Origin: Tieghemostelium lacteum
Taxonomy: Eukaryota > Evosea > Eumycetozoa > Dictyosteliales > Raperosteliaceae
Reading direction: 5' to 3'
DNA: 64,000 nucleotides
Assembly: GCA_001606155.1 (NCBI GenBank)
Contig: LODT01000037.1
Coordinates: forward strand, 62,001 to 126,000
The translations under genes and the position numbers were made by a program. How positions within the stretch are numbered: position 1 is the stretch's first letter; each line of letters opens with the position of its first letter. Shown here piece by piece: positions 22,231-33,343 of this stretch. The notes under the pieces were generated by a model. That model was given only the letters and a program-made list of their open reading frames with translations. It did not search any database and was not told the DNA's origin.

Positions 22231-22445
22231 ATGACGATGACAATGTAGATAGAACCACTACATCAGACTCAGATTCTGAAGATGAAGTTAAGAAACCAAT
22301 GTGTAAATACGGTAACAAATGTTACAGAAAGAATGCTGATCACTTTAAACAATGATCATGAATTTCTTATTGGTTAATCACTTTTACCCACACCGGTACT
22401 TTTCTTTTAAATTTATAAAATAATAACATTATTATTGTAAATACA
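22231..22445 (+). pseudogene. Duplicated 3' end of the PARP gene
   Basis: About 214 bp match 19387-19600 with few differences, covering the last ~50 codons (acidic linker and PBZ finger) and the 3' UTR. A 2 bp loss after HFKQ brings an early stop and removes the last zinc-ligand His. There is no upstream PARP sequence, so it is a fragment and not a gene. Confidence 0.9.
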
Positions 22446-22637
22446 CTAAAAATCACTTTCACTCTTTGGCACCTCACTGTCGATCATAACTCAGATTTCA
22501 AAAAAATCTTATGCATTTTGACTCAGCATGACTGGTTTTTTTTTGTTGTATTTCCTTTTTTTTTTGACATGTCCTGACATTTTTAAGTTGATATAAAATT
22601 TTGGGAAAAAAAATGAATTAATTAATTAACTCAAAAA

Positions 22638-23099
22638 ATGGAAACATCACAAGCTCATTCAGTAATTATTTGGATAGGAGAAAATTTAAAAGCAATAACT
22701 CTAACAAAAACTGATGATTTGAACAAAGATAAATATTATCTGCTCATGTGGAAGACAACAGAACCACTCCCTCATTTTGCTGTTTTAAAAAATGATGTTT
22801 TGTACCACCGTTTCCCAGTTTATAATGTTGAACAAATGGCCATCCAAAACTATATAAGAGCATATCCTGACTATGAATTGGTTAATGTCTTCGAAGTCTT
22901 AAAACCAGTAGTCACCACAAACAATCAACTTCTGATGGAATCAAAATGGACAAATGAAGACAATTGTTTAATATTTTGTTTTGACTATCTAGGATTGAAA
23001 TATGTAGCCAAATCATCCATGAATTTAGAATATTCCAATGAAATTCGAAATTTCTCCCCTACACAAAAATTAAAAGCAGCCTCCTTGTGGGGTGTATGA
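22638..23099 (+). CDS. Unrecognised 153-residue protein
   Basis: Single exon, 153 residues, no signal peptide or membrane segment. Segments such as HSVIIWIGENLKAITLTKT, HFAVLKNDVLYHRFPV and NVFEVLKPVV suggest a small alpha/beta fold. I do not recognise it. Two decayed copies at 19643 and 21537 show that the family has been duplicated locally, and all copies keep the same strand. The ATG at 22638 lies in the conserved string AAAAAATGGAAACAT shared by the copy at 19643, which supports this start. It may be a young, lineage-restricted gene. Confidence 0.6.
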   Translation: METSQAHSVIIWIGENLKAITLTKTDDLNKDKYYLLMWKTTEPLPHFAVLKNDVLYHRFPVYNVEQMAIQNYIRAYPDYELVNVFEVLKPVVTTNNQLLMESKWTNEDNCLIFCFDYLGLKYVAKSSMNLEYSNEIRNFSPTQKLKAASLWGV

Positions 23100-23228
23100 G
23101 GTGTTAAGCCTAAAAGCCTCCATGAAAAATGAACTGCTGTAACTTTTTTGAAAAAGATAGAGAATTTAAAATTAAATTTACACTTTTGATAAATAAAATC
23201 AGTTTTTTTCATTTTTTATTATTGAATC

Positions 23229-25486
23229 ATGATAAATTTTACAACACTTTCAAAAAAACCAATAATTTATAATTTATTGTATAGATGTTATTCAACAAAT
23301 AATAATGGAAATGTATTAATTGATAGTAAAATGACATCATTTCCAGAATATGATAATTATATACAACTTGAAAAGAGATTTGGAAAAGAGATATTCAAAT
23401 TACCAATTAAAAGAAAACAAGTTCATTATGATATAGTATCAATAGATTTAAAGAACCCAAAAATGACAGAGAGATATAAATATGAATTGGAATATGTAAA
23501 AAACATTTCATCACCTTATTATAAGTCACTTGATACTTTGGATTACTCTCGATTCTTGTCAGATTACTATTCAGTTTTAGATTATAATGGTAGAGTATAA
23601 ATGTTCACTATAATTATTAATATCAATTGGTTAATATTAATATATTAGTAGAACCAATGCTATCAATTGGTTATATATTTTTAATTGGGTTACAAAATAG
23701 TGGAAAAGAAGAGGTTTTAGAGAAACTTTTAGGGGTAAAATTACTGATTATGGATGAAGTTTTAAAATATCAGAGACCTATTGTATTTAGATGTAGGAAA
23801 TCTAAAGTATCATCACAGAGATATTTTGAATTTTTTGATGAAATATCAGTTAGATCAAACAATAGGTTATATAATATAGATTTGGTTAGAGATATTCTAT
23901 TACAAAAGTCAAGTGATTATATGTATCCTCAGACATTTGAGAGTCTAAAGAAATCATTTATAGAATTGGAGATTACATCAGACCATTTTGAATGTGATTC
24001 CAATATTGTCTATTTCCCATCATTTCAATCAAATTCTGTAATTAGAGAATACAACAACAAACTGGCCACCCAGATACTGAATTTCTCATCGGAAATTGAG
24101 TTTAAACAAAAGTCATTTATATTATGTTACAATACCGACAGATCCAGAGATATAAATGACGATTTGGTAACCATTGAGAAAATTGATCCAATGTTTACAT
24201 CGACATTTGGTATCTTTAGTTACACAGATGCCAAACACTCAAAGATTGATAAACTACGTAAACAACCACCAATTCAATTGACTCATCCCTATATGGAATT
24301 GGAAAGTTCCAGTAATAGTCAAGTAATGGAAAAAGTAGTAAAACTATATCTCACCCGAAACAAAGAAAATCTAATAACATTTTTTAAAGAAAAACAAGAA
24401 AAACTCGAACATTTAAAACACCAACAGAACCAAATTCTAAATGGTGATCCTAAACTTTACCAAAGATGTCGTGATAGGTTATTCAAGTCTATTACATCTC
24501 CATTGCAATTTGATGCTATTCAATTGCAAATGGTTCTGAGAAAGACTATAGAATATTATCTAACATGTCAGTTGAATAGCATTCTTAGGGAGTATATGGT
24601 AGACATGTTAGTACCAGGTCAACAAATTCCAAGAGACCCTATTGACCCTAGTACTTATCTCAGTCCATCACATAAATCTGAATTTCAAAGATTTATACAA
24701 GGGTTTAGTAATTTTGATGATTTAGAATCCAATAGTGAAAATATGGAAAAAGCTAAACATAATAGTATTCCATTGAATTCTATATTATCTTATTCTGATA
24801 TAAGATCAGATTGGTTGACACTATCCAAGAAATCACAAGTTGAAAATGTCATTAAATTCTATGGAGACTCTGAAAAAGAGTTGGTTGAAAACTTTATTTT
24901 CTTACCTGATAGATCAGAGTTTCATGAAGGTTGGTTATGTAACTATCGTAATATATTCTCTCAATTACTAGGTAGTGATTTAATTCAAAATAATCAAGTA
25001 CCTTCTATACTACTGAAAACTGTACTCCAGTACGTTGACTCAATTGACACTAGTAAGTACCCTAGTGACTTTAAACAATACATAACCAATCAATTTAGAA
25101 GTACCTTTACAAACTACATTGAACAACAATTTGATAGTAAATCACATTATACTACATTAATTCAAAAAGAGTTAATTCCAAGCCTTACCTATCAAGAATT
25201 TAGATTAAATCAAATTCAAGAATTTAAATCTAAAAATCATCAGATTTTAGCATACAGTTTTGAGTGGAATTATATATACTATCTATCAGTTATAAAAAGA
25301 ATCTCTGAAGAAATGAATAGAGTCTCTAATATACTACTGATACAACCATTGTTTGAAGAGGTATTTAAAAAGTCTGATTTATCATTACACCAATCAAAAA
25401 CTAGTGTGTACAGTCAGCGTGAGATACAATCTACCGAATCTAAATTAAATACTATTCAAAATCTTCATAAACTAATAAATCTATGA
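23229..25486 (+). CDS. DRP5/Dlp-like dynamin relative with degenerate GTPase motifs
   Basis: Two exons are inferred, 23229-23589 and 23649-25486, joined by a 59 bp phase-1 intron, giving 732 residues. Exon 1 starts MINFTTLSKKPIIYNLLYRCYS, a likely mitochondrial presequence. The join gives DYYSVLDYNVEPMLSIGYIFLIGLQ, which parallels the start of ARC5/DRP5 GTPase domains. The P-loop reads GLQNSGKEEVLE where dynamins have GSQSSGKSSVLE. The DLPG motif is replaced by YFPS after IELEITSDHFECDSN, and the TKxD motif by YTDA. It therefore probably does not bind GTP normally. The C-terminal two thirds are helical, like a dynamin stalk. Alternatively exon 1 is a separate 123-residue mitochondrial protein and the second gene starts at ATG 23657. 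Confidence 0.55.
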
Positions 25487-25508
25487 TACATTGGGTAAAA
25501 TGTGTATT

Positions 25509-27089
25509 TTATTTGTCATTGGGTATAACTAAATTCCAATCTTGTAAATTATCAGGAAGAGGTTTTTTCAAACTGGAATATTGTGTGGTTGAGGGATCAT
25601 TAGCAGTGAGAATTCCAACGACCATATTACTAACTTTAAGTGGAATAGGAGGCATTTCACTACTACTCATGGACCATATCATACTACTTTTTAAAGCCGT
25701 GTTACTATTGTCAATAAACTCTTTTAATATATTTACAGATTCAGGACTACTATGTTGATTTAACATAATATTCTTTTTGATTTCTTCTAGTAGCAAAGCA
25801 TTCTTTTGTATCAGGTCTTCAACTTTAGCCAAACTGAAATTCTTTTGATTTTCAGTTAGAGGTTTAGAAGAGGGTGTCAGTTGTTGTTGATGTTGTATAG
25901 ATTGAGGTAGAGGTTGACTTAGAAGGGACAGTTGAGAGGTATTAGGAGACGAGGGAAGACTGATTTGAGGTGGAGGTGGTGGATGGTAGTCTGAAGGCGA
26001 CGATTGCACCTCCAATTTCTCTTTCTTTTTAGCACTGGCTTTTGAAGGTTTACTAGCAGGTTGCTTACGTTTCTTTGGATTACCATTCATTGCATCTTCT
26101 AAATCCTGGTTATAGTCATCTGTTGGATTGTTATTGTTATTGTTATTATTCATCTGTTTGTTAGGTAGAAGGTTATTCAGCATTTGATTATACCGTAATG
26201 CCACAGCTTTTGGTGAGATTCCTAAATCTTTACTAATACTCTGCCAACGAGAGACCGAAGAGAATCTACTTGATGGGTACTTTACAAGTGCCTCTTCAAG
26301 TTTCTTCTGATCCTCAGCAGTCCAAGGTTCGCTTAGAATCTTATTATTCTTCTTATTGGCAGCTGATTGCTGGTCATTACTATACTCAACCTCAAGTTTA
26401 GGTGGTTGAGGTGGAGGTTGAGGAGGCAATGGAAAAGGTGCTTCCTTAGCCGATGCCTTTGCCTTTGCTTTAGCTTTAGATTTTGATTTTGCAGGTAATT
26501 TGTCAGGTTGTGGAGGAGGTTGTTGCTGTTGCTGCTGTTGTGTAGCTTTAGAAGAACTACTAGACACTACAGGAGGTTCAGTTAAAGTTGGTTTAGAAGA
26601 TGATATAATAGTGTTCTTTGGTGTCATTGCTGACATTAATGAAGATGTAGAATGCAGTGCCGCACTACCTTTTAACACAGAATCACTATTTATACTATTT
26701 TGGTTATTCTTATTGATTGAATTTATATTGGTATCTAGTGAATCTAAAAGATGCTGATAATTATTATTAGTGATATTCGATAGAAATGCTGATTGAGATT
26801 TCATTGATTTTTGTTTATTACAATAGTCTTTATATACACTAATGTGCATATTAATCTCATCTATTGATCTGAATCTACTGTTTCCATTGTTAACCATTGC
26901 CTGTATTTTCTCTAAATCTGATTCTTTAGTTACATCCAATGTAGATGTAGCATTTATAAAATTTTGATGTTCATTTAAATTCCATTTTATAAATGATTCT
27001 AATTTTGATCCTTGTTTAATCTGTTTAAAATATTCAAATTCTTCTTGTTTATTTAATTTTAATAATTCTTCTGAAATATTGTTATTCAT
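25509..27089 (-). CDS. SANT/Myb-domain protein with conserved MPPIP tail
   Basis: Single exon, 526 residues. The SANT/Myb domain is at about 253-305 (EPWTAEDQKKLEEAL, SRWQSISKDLG, VALRYNQML). Upstream are a polyQ run and a basic Lys/Ala stretch; downstream is an Asn/Pro/Gln-rich linker. A C-terminal helical region (about 415-500) ends with EMPPIPLKVS, which resembles MPPLPV segments in plant SANT proteins. A nuclear, chromatin- or DNA-binding role is likely. It converges with the dynamin-like gene, with only 22 bp between stop codons. Confidence 0.75.
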   Translation of the reverse strand: MNNNISEELLKLNKQEEFEYFKQIKQGSKLESFIKWNLNEHQNFINATSTLDVTKESDLEKIQAMVNNGNSRFRSIDEINMHISVYKDYCNKQKSMKSQSAFLSNITNNNYQHLLDSLDTNINSINKNNQNSINSDSVLKGSAALHSTSSLMSAMTPKNTIISSSKPTLTEPPVVSSSSSKATQQQQQQQPPPQPDKLPAKSKSKAKAKAKASAKEAPFPLPPQPPPQPPKLEVEYSNDQQSAANKKNNKILSEPWTAEDQKKLEEALVKYPSSRFSSVSRWQSISKDLGISPKAVALRYNQMLNNLLPNKQMNNNNNNNNPTDDYNQDLEDAMNGNPKKRKQPASKPSKASAKKKEKLEVQSSPSDYHPPPPPQISLPSSPNTSQLSLLSQPLPQSIQHQQQLTPSSKPLTENQKNFSLAKVEDLIQKNALLLEEIKKNIMLNQHSSPESVNILKEFIDNSNTALKSSMIWSMSSSEMPPIPLKVSNMVVGILTANDPSTTQYSSLKKPLPDNLQDWNLVIPNDK

Positions 27090-27224
27090 TAGAATTCAGT
27101 GTGGTCTATTAAGTGAAAAAATGAAAAAAAATTAGATTTTTTTTAATTTTTTTGTCTGTTAGTAATTTATTTTAGTTTTAAAATTCATTTAAAAAAAGTG
27201 AAGATATAATATAGCTTTCGAAAT

Positions 27225-30195
27225 ATGTTTACAGTAAATAAACCGAAACTAAGATTCAATTTGATTCTTATGGATGAAGGTGAATATTATTTTGATGATT
27301 ATAGTGCTACACTTTATCCACCAGGATTAAGTGAAGAAGAGTCATGGTATAAGAGAGTGAAAGGTAGAATTCTAGTTTGTTCATCTTCTATATTTTTTGA
27401 ACCTGATGAAATGAAATTACCAATAATGAAATTTCCATTTCGTGAAGTTTCCTCAATTGAAAAGTTACAAACAAGCATATCACCATCACAAATGTCACCT
27501 ACTAGCAGACTACTATCCAACCCAAACCAACAACAATCCCTTCTATCATCTAAAGCCGATATATTCACCATTCAAACAAATCAAGTAATAGAAATGAAAG
27601 AGAATAATAATAACAAACCATACATATTTAAAAAGGTATATATACATACAAATAGTGCTTTTTAAAAGTATTCTATTCTAATAACAACCATAATTTCAAA
27701 TAATTTAGTATAATAATTTGAAATTTAAATTCTCATTGAATTATGTGGCGTTATTACCAATTTTAGAGAATATGAAAGAACTATTGAAATTTAGTAGACA
27801 GGAGAAGACAGATCATGAAAATGTAATTAAAGCAATTATAGAGGAAAGAGAAAGTAAATTACATTTTGATTTGTCATTGTTGGTTGATATCAATGAAAAG
27901 AATATATTAGAGGTACATTGCTCAAAGATATCACCTCTGGTGGAGAACCCAGGTCGATTACTACTGACAAACGAAAGATTGTATTTCATGGCAATGAATA
28001 ATATAGAGGAAAAGTCAAATCAAGAGTACCATCTCAGTGCGATATCAAAGATACTTAAACGTAGACACTCACTACGTGAAATTGGTTTAGAATTGTTTTT
28101 TAGTGACCAATCATCACTGTTTTTTAAGTTCAAGACTGGGTTTTTGAGAAACCAGGTCTATGATGTACTGATACAGCATCTATGTCCACAGGCACAAAAC
28201 AGTTTGAATGAACAAAAAACTCATCTTTTGAAATGGCAAAATGGGGTCATTTCAAATTATGAATATCTAATGTATCTAAATACATTGGCTGGCAGAACTT
28301 TTAATGATTTAACACAGTATCCTGTATTTCCATGGGTTGTATCCGATTATACCAGTTTGGAATTGGATTTAAATAATCCAGGGACTTTTAGAGACCTTAC
28401 TAAACCTATGGGTGCTTTGAACCCTCAGAGACTTGCTACATTGGTGGATAGGTATAATCAAATGCCATCAGATCAACCACGGTTTCTCTATGGCACACAT
28501 TACTCTGCTCCAGCTTATGTTCTATATTACCTGGTTAGACAGGCTCCTGAATACATGTTACGTTTACAAAATGGTAGATTTGATTCACCAAATCGTATGT
28601 TTAATTCCATTGAAGAGACTTGGTCATCTGTTTGTAACTCTAGCAGTGATGTAAAGGAACTGATTCCAGAGTTTTATAAACCTGATAACCCCAACAATAA
28701 CCAAAATGACCACGAACTAAAATGTGGTGAATTTTTGATAAATTCAGAAAAATTGGATTTGGGTACTAGACAAGATGGGAAAGTTATTAACGATATTGTG
28801 TTACCACCATGGGCTAATAATTCACCAGAAGAGTTTATTGCAACTCTAAGGAAGGCTTTGGAATCTGAATATGTCTCTCAGAATCTAAATCATTGGATTG
28901 ACTTGATCTTTGGGTATAAACAGACTGGTGATGAAGCTGTTAAAGCTAATAACCTATTCTATCCATTGACCTATGAAGGTGCTGTAGATATTGAATCTAT
29001 CAGTGACCCATTTGAAAGAGAGAGTTTAGAAGCTCAAATTAATGAGTTTGGTCAAACCCCTAAACAACTCTTTAAAAACCCCCACCCCCCAAAATTACCA
29101 CAAAATCTAAGAAATCAAAATATAGTTATAGATCAATTTGATGATTTTAGTAATAGTAATAATAACAGTAATAATAATAATAATAGTAATATAAGTAATA
29201 GTAGTGAAATTAGTAATACAAATATAGAGTTACCTAATATTGGTAATAACAATACATTAGAGGATCAAGTGACTTGGGGTTCATTATTGAACCTTAAACA
29301 AGTTAATAATATAAAGAGCCATAAAGACAAGATATCTTCATTGATTTTGTCTAGTAAGGCTGATATTATTTACTCTGTAAGTCATGATTCACTATTAAAG
29401 ATCTATTCACTTAAGGATCAAAAACAAATCAGATCACTAAATCTATGTAATATGGCACTATCTTCACTACAGCTATCAAAAGATGAGAAGCATATTGTTA
29501 TAGGGTCATGGGACAACCATATCTATATATACTCTGTAGGCAATGGGTCATGTTCCAGCTCGACATCTGGACATACCGATGCAGTAAGTTGCCTCAAACT
29601 ATGGAATTCCATACTTGTAACAGGCAGCTGGGATAGCTCCGTCAAGATTTGGAGAATACAAAAGATTGGCAATGGAATTCAAGTTGAAAAGTCACCAATT
29701 GCCGATTTTATTGAATCGGAATCCGAAATCAAGTCCGTTGAGATTTCACCTAACGGAATGTTGTGCGTTGCAGGCTCGAATGATGGGACACTTTTATTCT
29801 TTGATTTGATTTCTCTGTCGATGGTTAAGAGATTGCATCTCTTTGACGACGAAATCACATCGATTAGGTTCACTCCAGATGGAAGTCGTATCATTGCTTC
29901 TTCAGTTGACGGTAACCTTAAATTAATTGGAATTGAAGGTCAGGAAATATTTTCATTTTCACTCTACCAAGAGGTACACTGTCTCGACACTGATGGTAGT
30001 ACTCTAATCATTGGTTGTGAAGATGGTATCAGATTATGGTCATTGACAACTGGTAATGAATTAACATCAAACTATTCAACATTCCTAGATTCAACAAAAT
30101 CTGAACCAATATCTTCAATTCATGTATCCATGGTAAACAACAGACCAATGATATTAACAGGTTCCACAAATGGAAATATTTCAATTTATCAATAA
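27225..30195 (+). CDS. lvsF: FAN/NSMAF-type BEACH-WD40 protein
   Basis: Two exons, 27225-27635 and 27709-30195, with a 73 bp phase-0 intron, giving 965 residues. The N-terminus RFNLILMDEGEYYFDD and RILVCSSSIFFEPDE align with human NSMAF (FAN). A GRAM/PH-like domain covers about 150-260. The BEACH domain covers about 300-590, with NDLTQYPVFPWV, NLNHWIDLIFGYKQ and NNLFYPLTYEG. An Asn-rich linker follows and at least six WD40 repeats occupy about 670-965 (GSWDNHIYIYS, TGSWDSSVKIW). FAN couples receptors to neutral sphingomyelinase in mammals; BEACH proteins act in membrane traffic. The symbol follows D. discoideum naming from memory and should be treated as provisional. Confidence 0.9.
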
Positions 30196-30326
30196 ACACA
30201 CACATTTTTATTATTATTTTAATTATTCCAAGAAAATGTAGAATTCATGTGGAACCGCCAAAATATTTTTTTTCAAATTTATCTCATTTTTAAAATTTTC
30301 ATAACTTTCATTCATTATTATAGAAA

Positions 30327-30803
30327 ATGGCAGATGCAGTTTTTACACGTTTAAATGGTTCACTATTAAATGATGTTATGTCTAGTGACCAAGAAGCATA
30401 CACAAAGATATTTGTAGTTGGAAAGTTTTTAGGTGTAAAAGATAATAAAATACAATTTAAAACAGATGATGTCGATGAACCTTTTGAAATTCTTTGTACA
30501 ATAACCTCACCTGACCTAGTAGCAAATAAATATTATGAATATGTCATTGATCGTAAAACAACAAAAGGAATGGCAATTATAGATGTACATAAATTTGAAG
30601 ATTTAGATAATTTTGGTATGTTTTAGAACAGTGTTCTCTATCCTCTAGAGTAGAGTGATAATGATAGGATTATGATATACTTATTCTTAATTATTTTTGG
30701 GAAATCAATAGACCCAGAACTTTATGATAGAATTTTTAGAAATACATTTACTGTAGATCAATTTATCCAAAATGTTTCATCACCACAGCAGCAGACAAAT
30801 TAA
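30327..30803 (+). CDS. rpa3: Replication protein A 14 kDa subunit (RPA3)
   Basis: Two exons, 30327-30615 and 30712-30803, with a 96 bp phase-1 intron, giving 126 residues. The OB-fold reads FVVGKFLGVKDNKIQFKTDD and YYEYVIDRKTTKGMAIIDV. The second exon gives DPELYDRIFRNT, matching DLGLYNEAVKI at the end of human RPA14. Length matches the family. The RPA trimer binds single-stranded DNA in replication and repair. The unspliced frame ends at 30626 and would lose the C-terminal helix needed for trimer assembly. Confidence 0.8.
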
Positions 30804-31077
30804 AACTGAAAGAGTACTTTTAAAAAACACAGAAATCAATAAAGCAGATAGAGCTTTGAATTATTTCATTTGTATAAATTTCAACTAAACCTGGAATATT
30901 TCAATGTTTTTTCTTATGATATTCCCACATTTTGGTAAAATGACTCACTCCGATAACAGTTATAGAGGAAATTCAAGTTTTTTTTGCAGGTTTTTAAAGA
31001 AATCTCAGATTCATTTTACTTGATAACCAATTATAAATAGAAATTGTAAATAATAACTATTTGTATTAAAAGAAGAA

Positions 31078-32414
31078 ATGTCTGCTTTTAATATTAGTAT
31101 TTTTAATGAACTTAATGAAATTGTAAAAGATGTTCTGCATGTGAAATCAAATTTTCAGTGTCAGGTAACAGATGAGTTTAGAGAACAAATGTTCAATCAA
31201 GAGTGGATCAGCGATGATAATCAAGAACAATTCTATAACTTTAATGATATTAAATCTTATTTTCACTATGACACTCCTGAAAAATTTTATCAGTTGTTTT
31301 CAAATAATAGATTTTATTATCCCCCTAAACCTTATTATAAACATGTAAGTTTATCTTATGATAATAACTTATAATTATCATAATATGTCATTATTCTAAT
31401 ATTTTGATACTTTAGATATCATTAGTTATTGAATCATGGGGTTTACTGAAAAGATTTCCCATTCATTATCCTCCAATGTTTGGTTTAAATGAAGTTGTTA
31501 AAAGTGAACAGGAAAAGAATAATATCTACACAACCTCTAAACAAGAAGATAATAGTAACTCTACAACTTCAACTAGTACTACTACGAGTACAAACAACAA
31601 TAATAATAATGTTGGAACAGCTGATGAAACTATTGTATTAACTAAACAAGATCAAATCGATGATGATAATAGACAATCTAATGAGTTATTGTTCTTTGAG
31701 AAATTCAATAACCGAATGATTGAAATGATTGAAAAGTGGTCTGAACAAACTAAAGAAGATAGACGTCAATTGCTAATTGAATTTCTAACTTCAATGACCT
31801 CAAGAAACTTCCTTACCATGATGGGTATTAGGAAGACAAAGTTGTCATTAGACACCTATTTACCACCAGGTCCTATTACATTGATAAAGTCAAGTAATCT
31901 ACCCAACAAAGTTGGTGCAGTTTCAAAATTGACTGTAAGTTCACGTGCTCTCTCTAAACACGGTATAAGATCAGATAATGGTTTTTGGGGTTCGGATAAA
32001 GGTCCTGAACTCATAAAGAATACTAGATCTGAAAAATGTATAGTTAAAATTCTAACTAATACTTCCTGGATAAATATTCATTTATTACCTGTATGTTATT
32101 ATTACTCTTTGTCATATCTATTGAGATTATCTATACTAACCCACCATCTCCATTCTTTATATACCTAATACCTAGCATAACATACCCATTATTGAAATTA
32201 GAAATGAAGAAGGTTATGGTTTAAGATGGAGTTCAGTAGGTGACTTTTTTAGAGGTTTCTTAGAACCTCAAATGATTGGTATGTTATCACACTTCTTTTT
32301 GTGTACTATTATTATTATTATTACTATTATACATGTAGAATCTATATTAACATGTACTTATCTTTTGTTTTTTGTGTTTTTATAGATGGTCATGAAAATG
32401 GTTGGAGACATTAA
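31078..32414 (+). CDS. Conserved eukaryotic protein with FRGFLEP...GWRH tail
   Basis: Four exons: 31078-31344, 31416-32090, 32176-32278 and 32386-32414, giving 357 residues. The last two exons encode [20 protein letters not shown] and DGHENGWRH, a strongly conserved C-terminal signature I associate with an unnamed plant and protist family. The middle has an Asn/Thr-rich insert (about residues 125-150). No signal peptide or membrane segment is seen. Its stop codon shares the palindrome TTAA with the stop of MED6 on the other strand. Function unknown. Confidence 0.75.
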
Positions 32415-33161
32415 TTGGAGGGAGGTTGTTGTGGAGGAGTAGTAGAAGTTATAGGATTAGTTGGTAAAGGTTGTACATTCATTGGATCTATAGGTTTTGC
32501 AATTGCAGGAAACTTTAAAAATAAAGCATTAATGAGACCATCTAGTCTCTTGGTGTCATCAATTTGTTTACGTGTGTATACTGCTAATTTGGATTTCTCT
32601 TGTTGATTTGTTGAATCAATCATTGGTGAGTATCCATTTACTATATCCCAATTTACAGTTTCTGAGATACTCTCAAATGCCTGTCCGAGATGATATAGTG
32701 ATTGTTTGAGTCTAGATTCTAAAACTGATCTTAAATCAGGTGCTTGATAGACATTTCCATTGAGTATATAGTACAATGTCTGAACTACAACCTGTGTTGG
32801 TGATTTTCTCTCTTGTTTTGCAATTAAAAAGAATGTAGGTTCTTGATGATTAACTAATTCATATTCTATGCCTACCATAGTTCTTTTGAATTTAGAAAGT
32901 TAGGAAAAATGGTATTATTTGAATGTGTGGTGTGTGTTTTTATCTATATTACTTTAACGCAGATGGTTCTAATAATCTTTGCATTTTTAATATTTCATTG
33001 TTACAACTGTTGTCATAAAATTGTGAATAACAAAAATAACTGAGAATATTTTGTGATGTAAGAGGAAATGTTTGCAACCAAACAGGATCTCTCCACATTA
33101 CCTGTGTCAAATCGGGTTCTTTACTTTCAATTATTCGATTTACATTTTGGTTGATGGACAT
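32411..33161 (-). CDS. med6: Mediator subunit 6
   Basis: Two exons on the minus strand, 33161-32953 and 32882-32411, with a 70 bp phase-2 intron, giving 226 residues. Exon 1 has [14 protein letters not shown] and [10 protein letters not shown]. Exon 2 has [19 protein letters not shown] and [15 protein letters not shown], all hallmarks of MED6. The join KTMVGIEY corresponds to NQMVGIEY in human MED6. It belongs to the Mediator head and bridges activators to RNA polymerase II. The C-terminus is Pro/Thr-rich. Confidence 0.93.
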
Positions 33162-33343
33162 TTCTAAATTTTTTTTTTTAGGAACTTGAAAATCAAATAA
33201 AATGAATTTTTTATCTTTTTTTTTTAATTTAAAATTTTGCTTTTCACCTCAACAACGGTTTTTATAATAATATTAAATTTTTTTATTTATTTAACTTTTA
33301 AATATATATTTCATTTCCCAATACATGTAGCTATTTAATAAAC

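Noticed and set aside
23627-23656. A TTG-initiated start for the dynamin-like gene
   Set aside because: No ATG is present in this segment; it lies inside the inferred 59 bp intron and its 3' edge.
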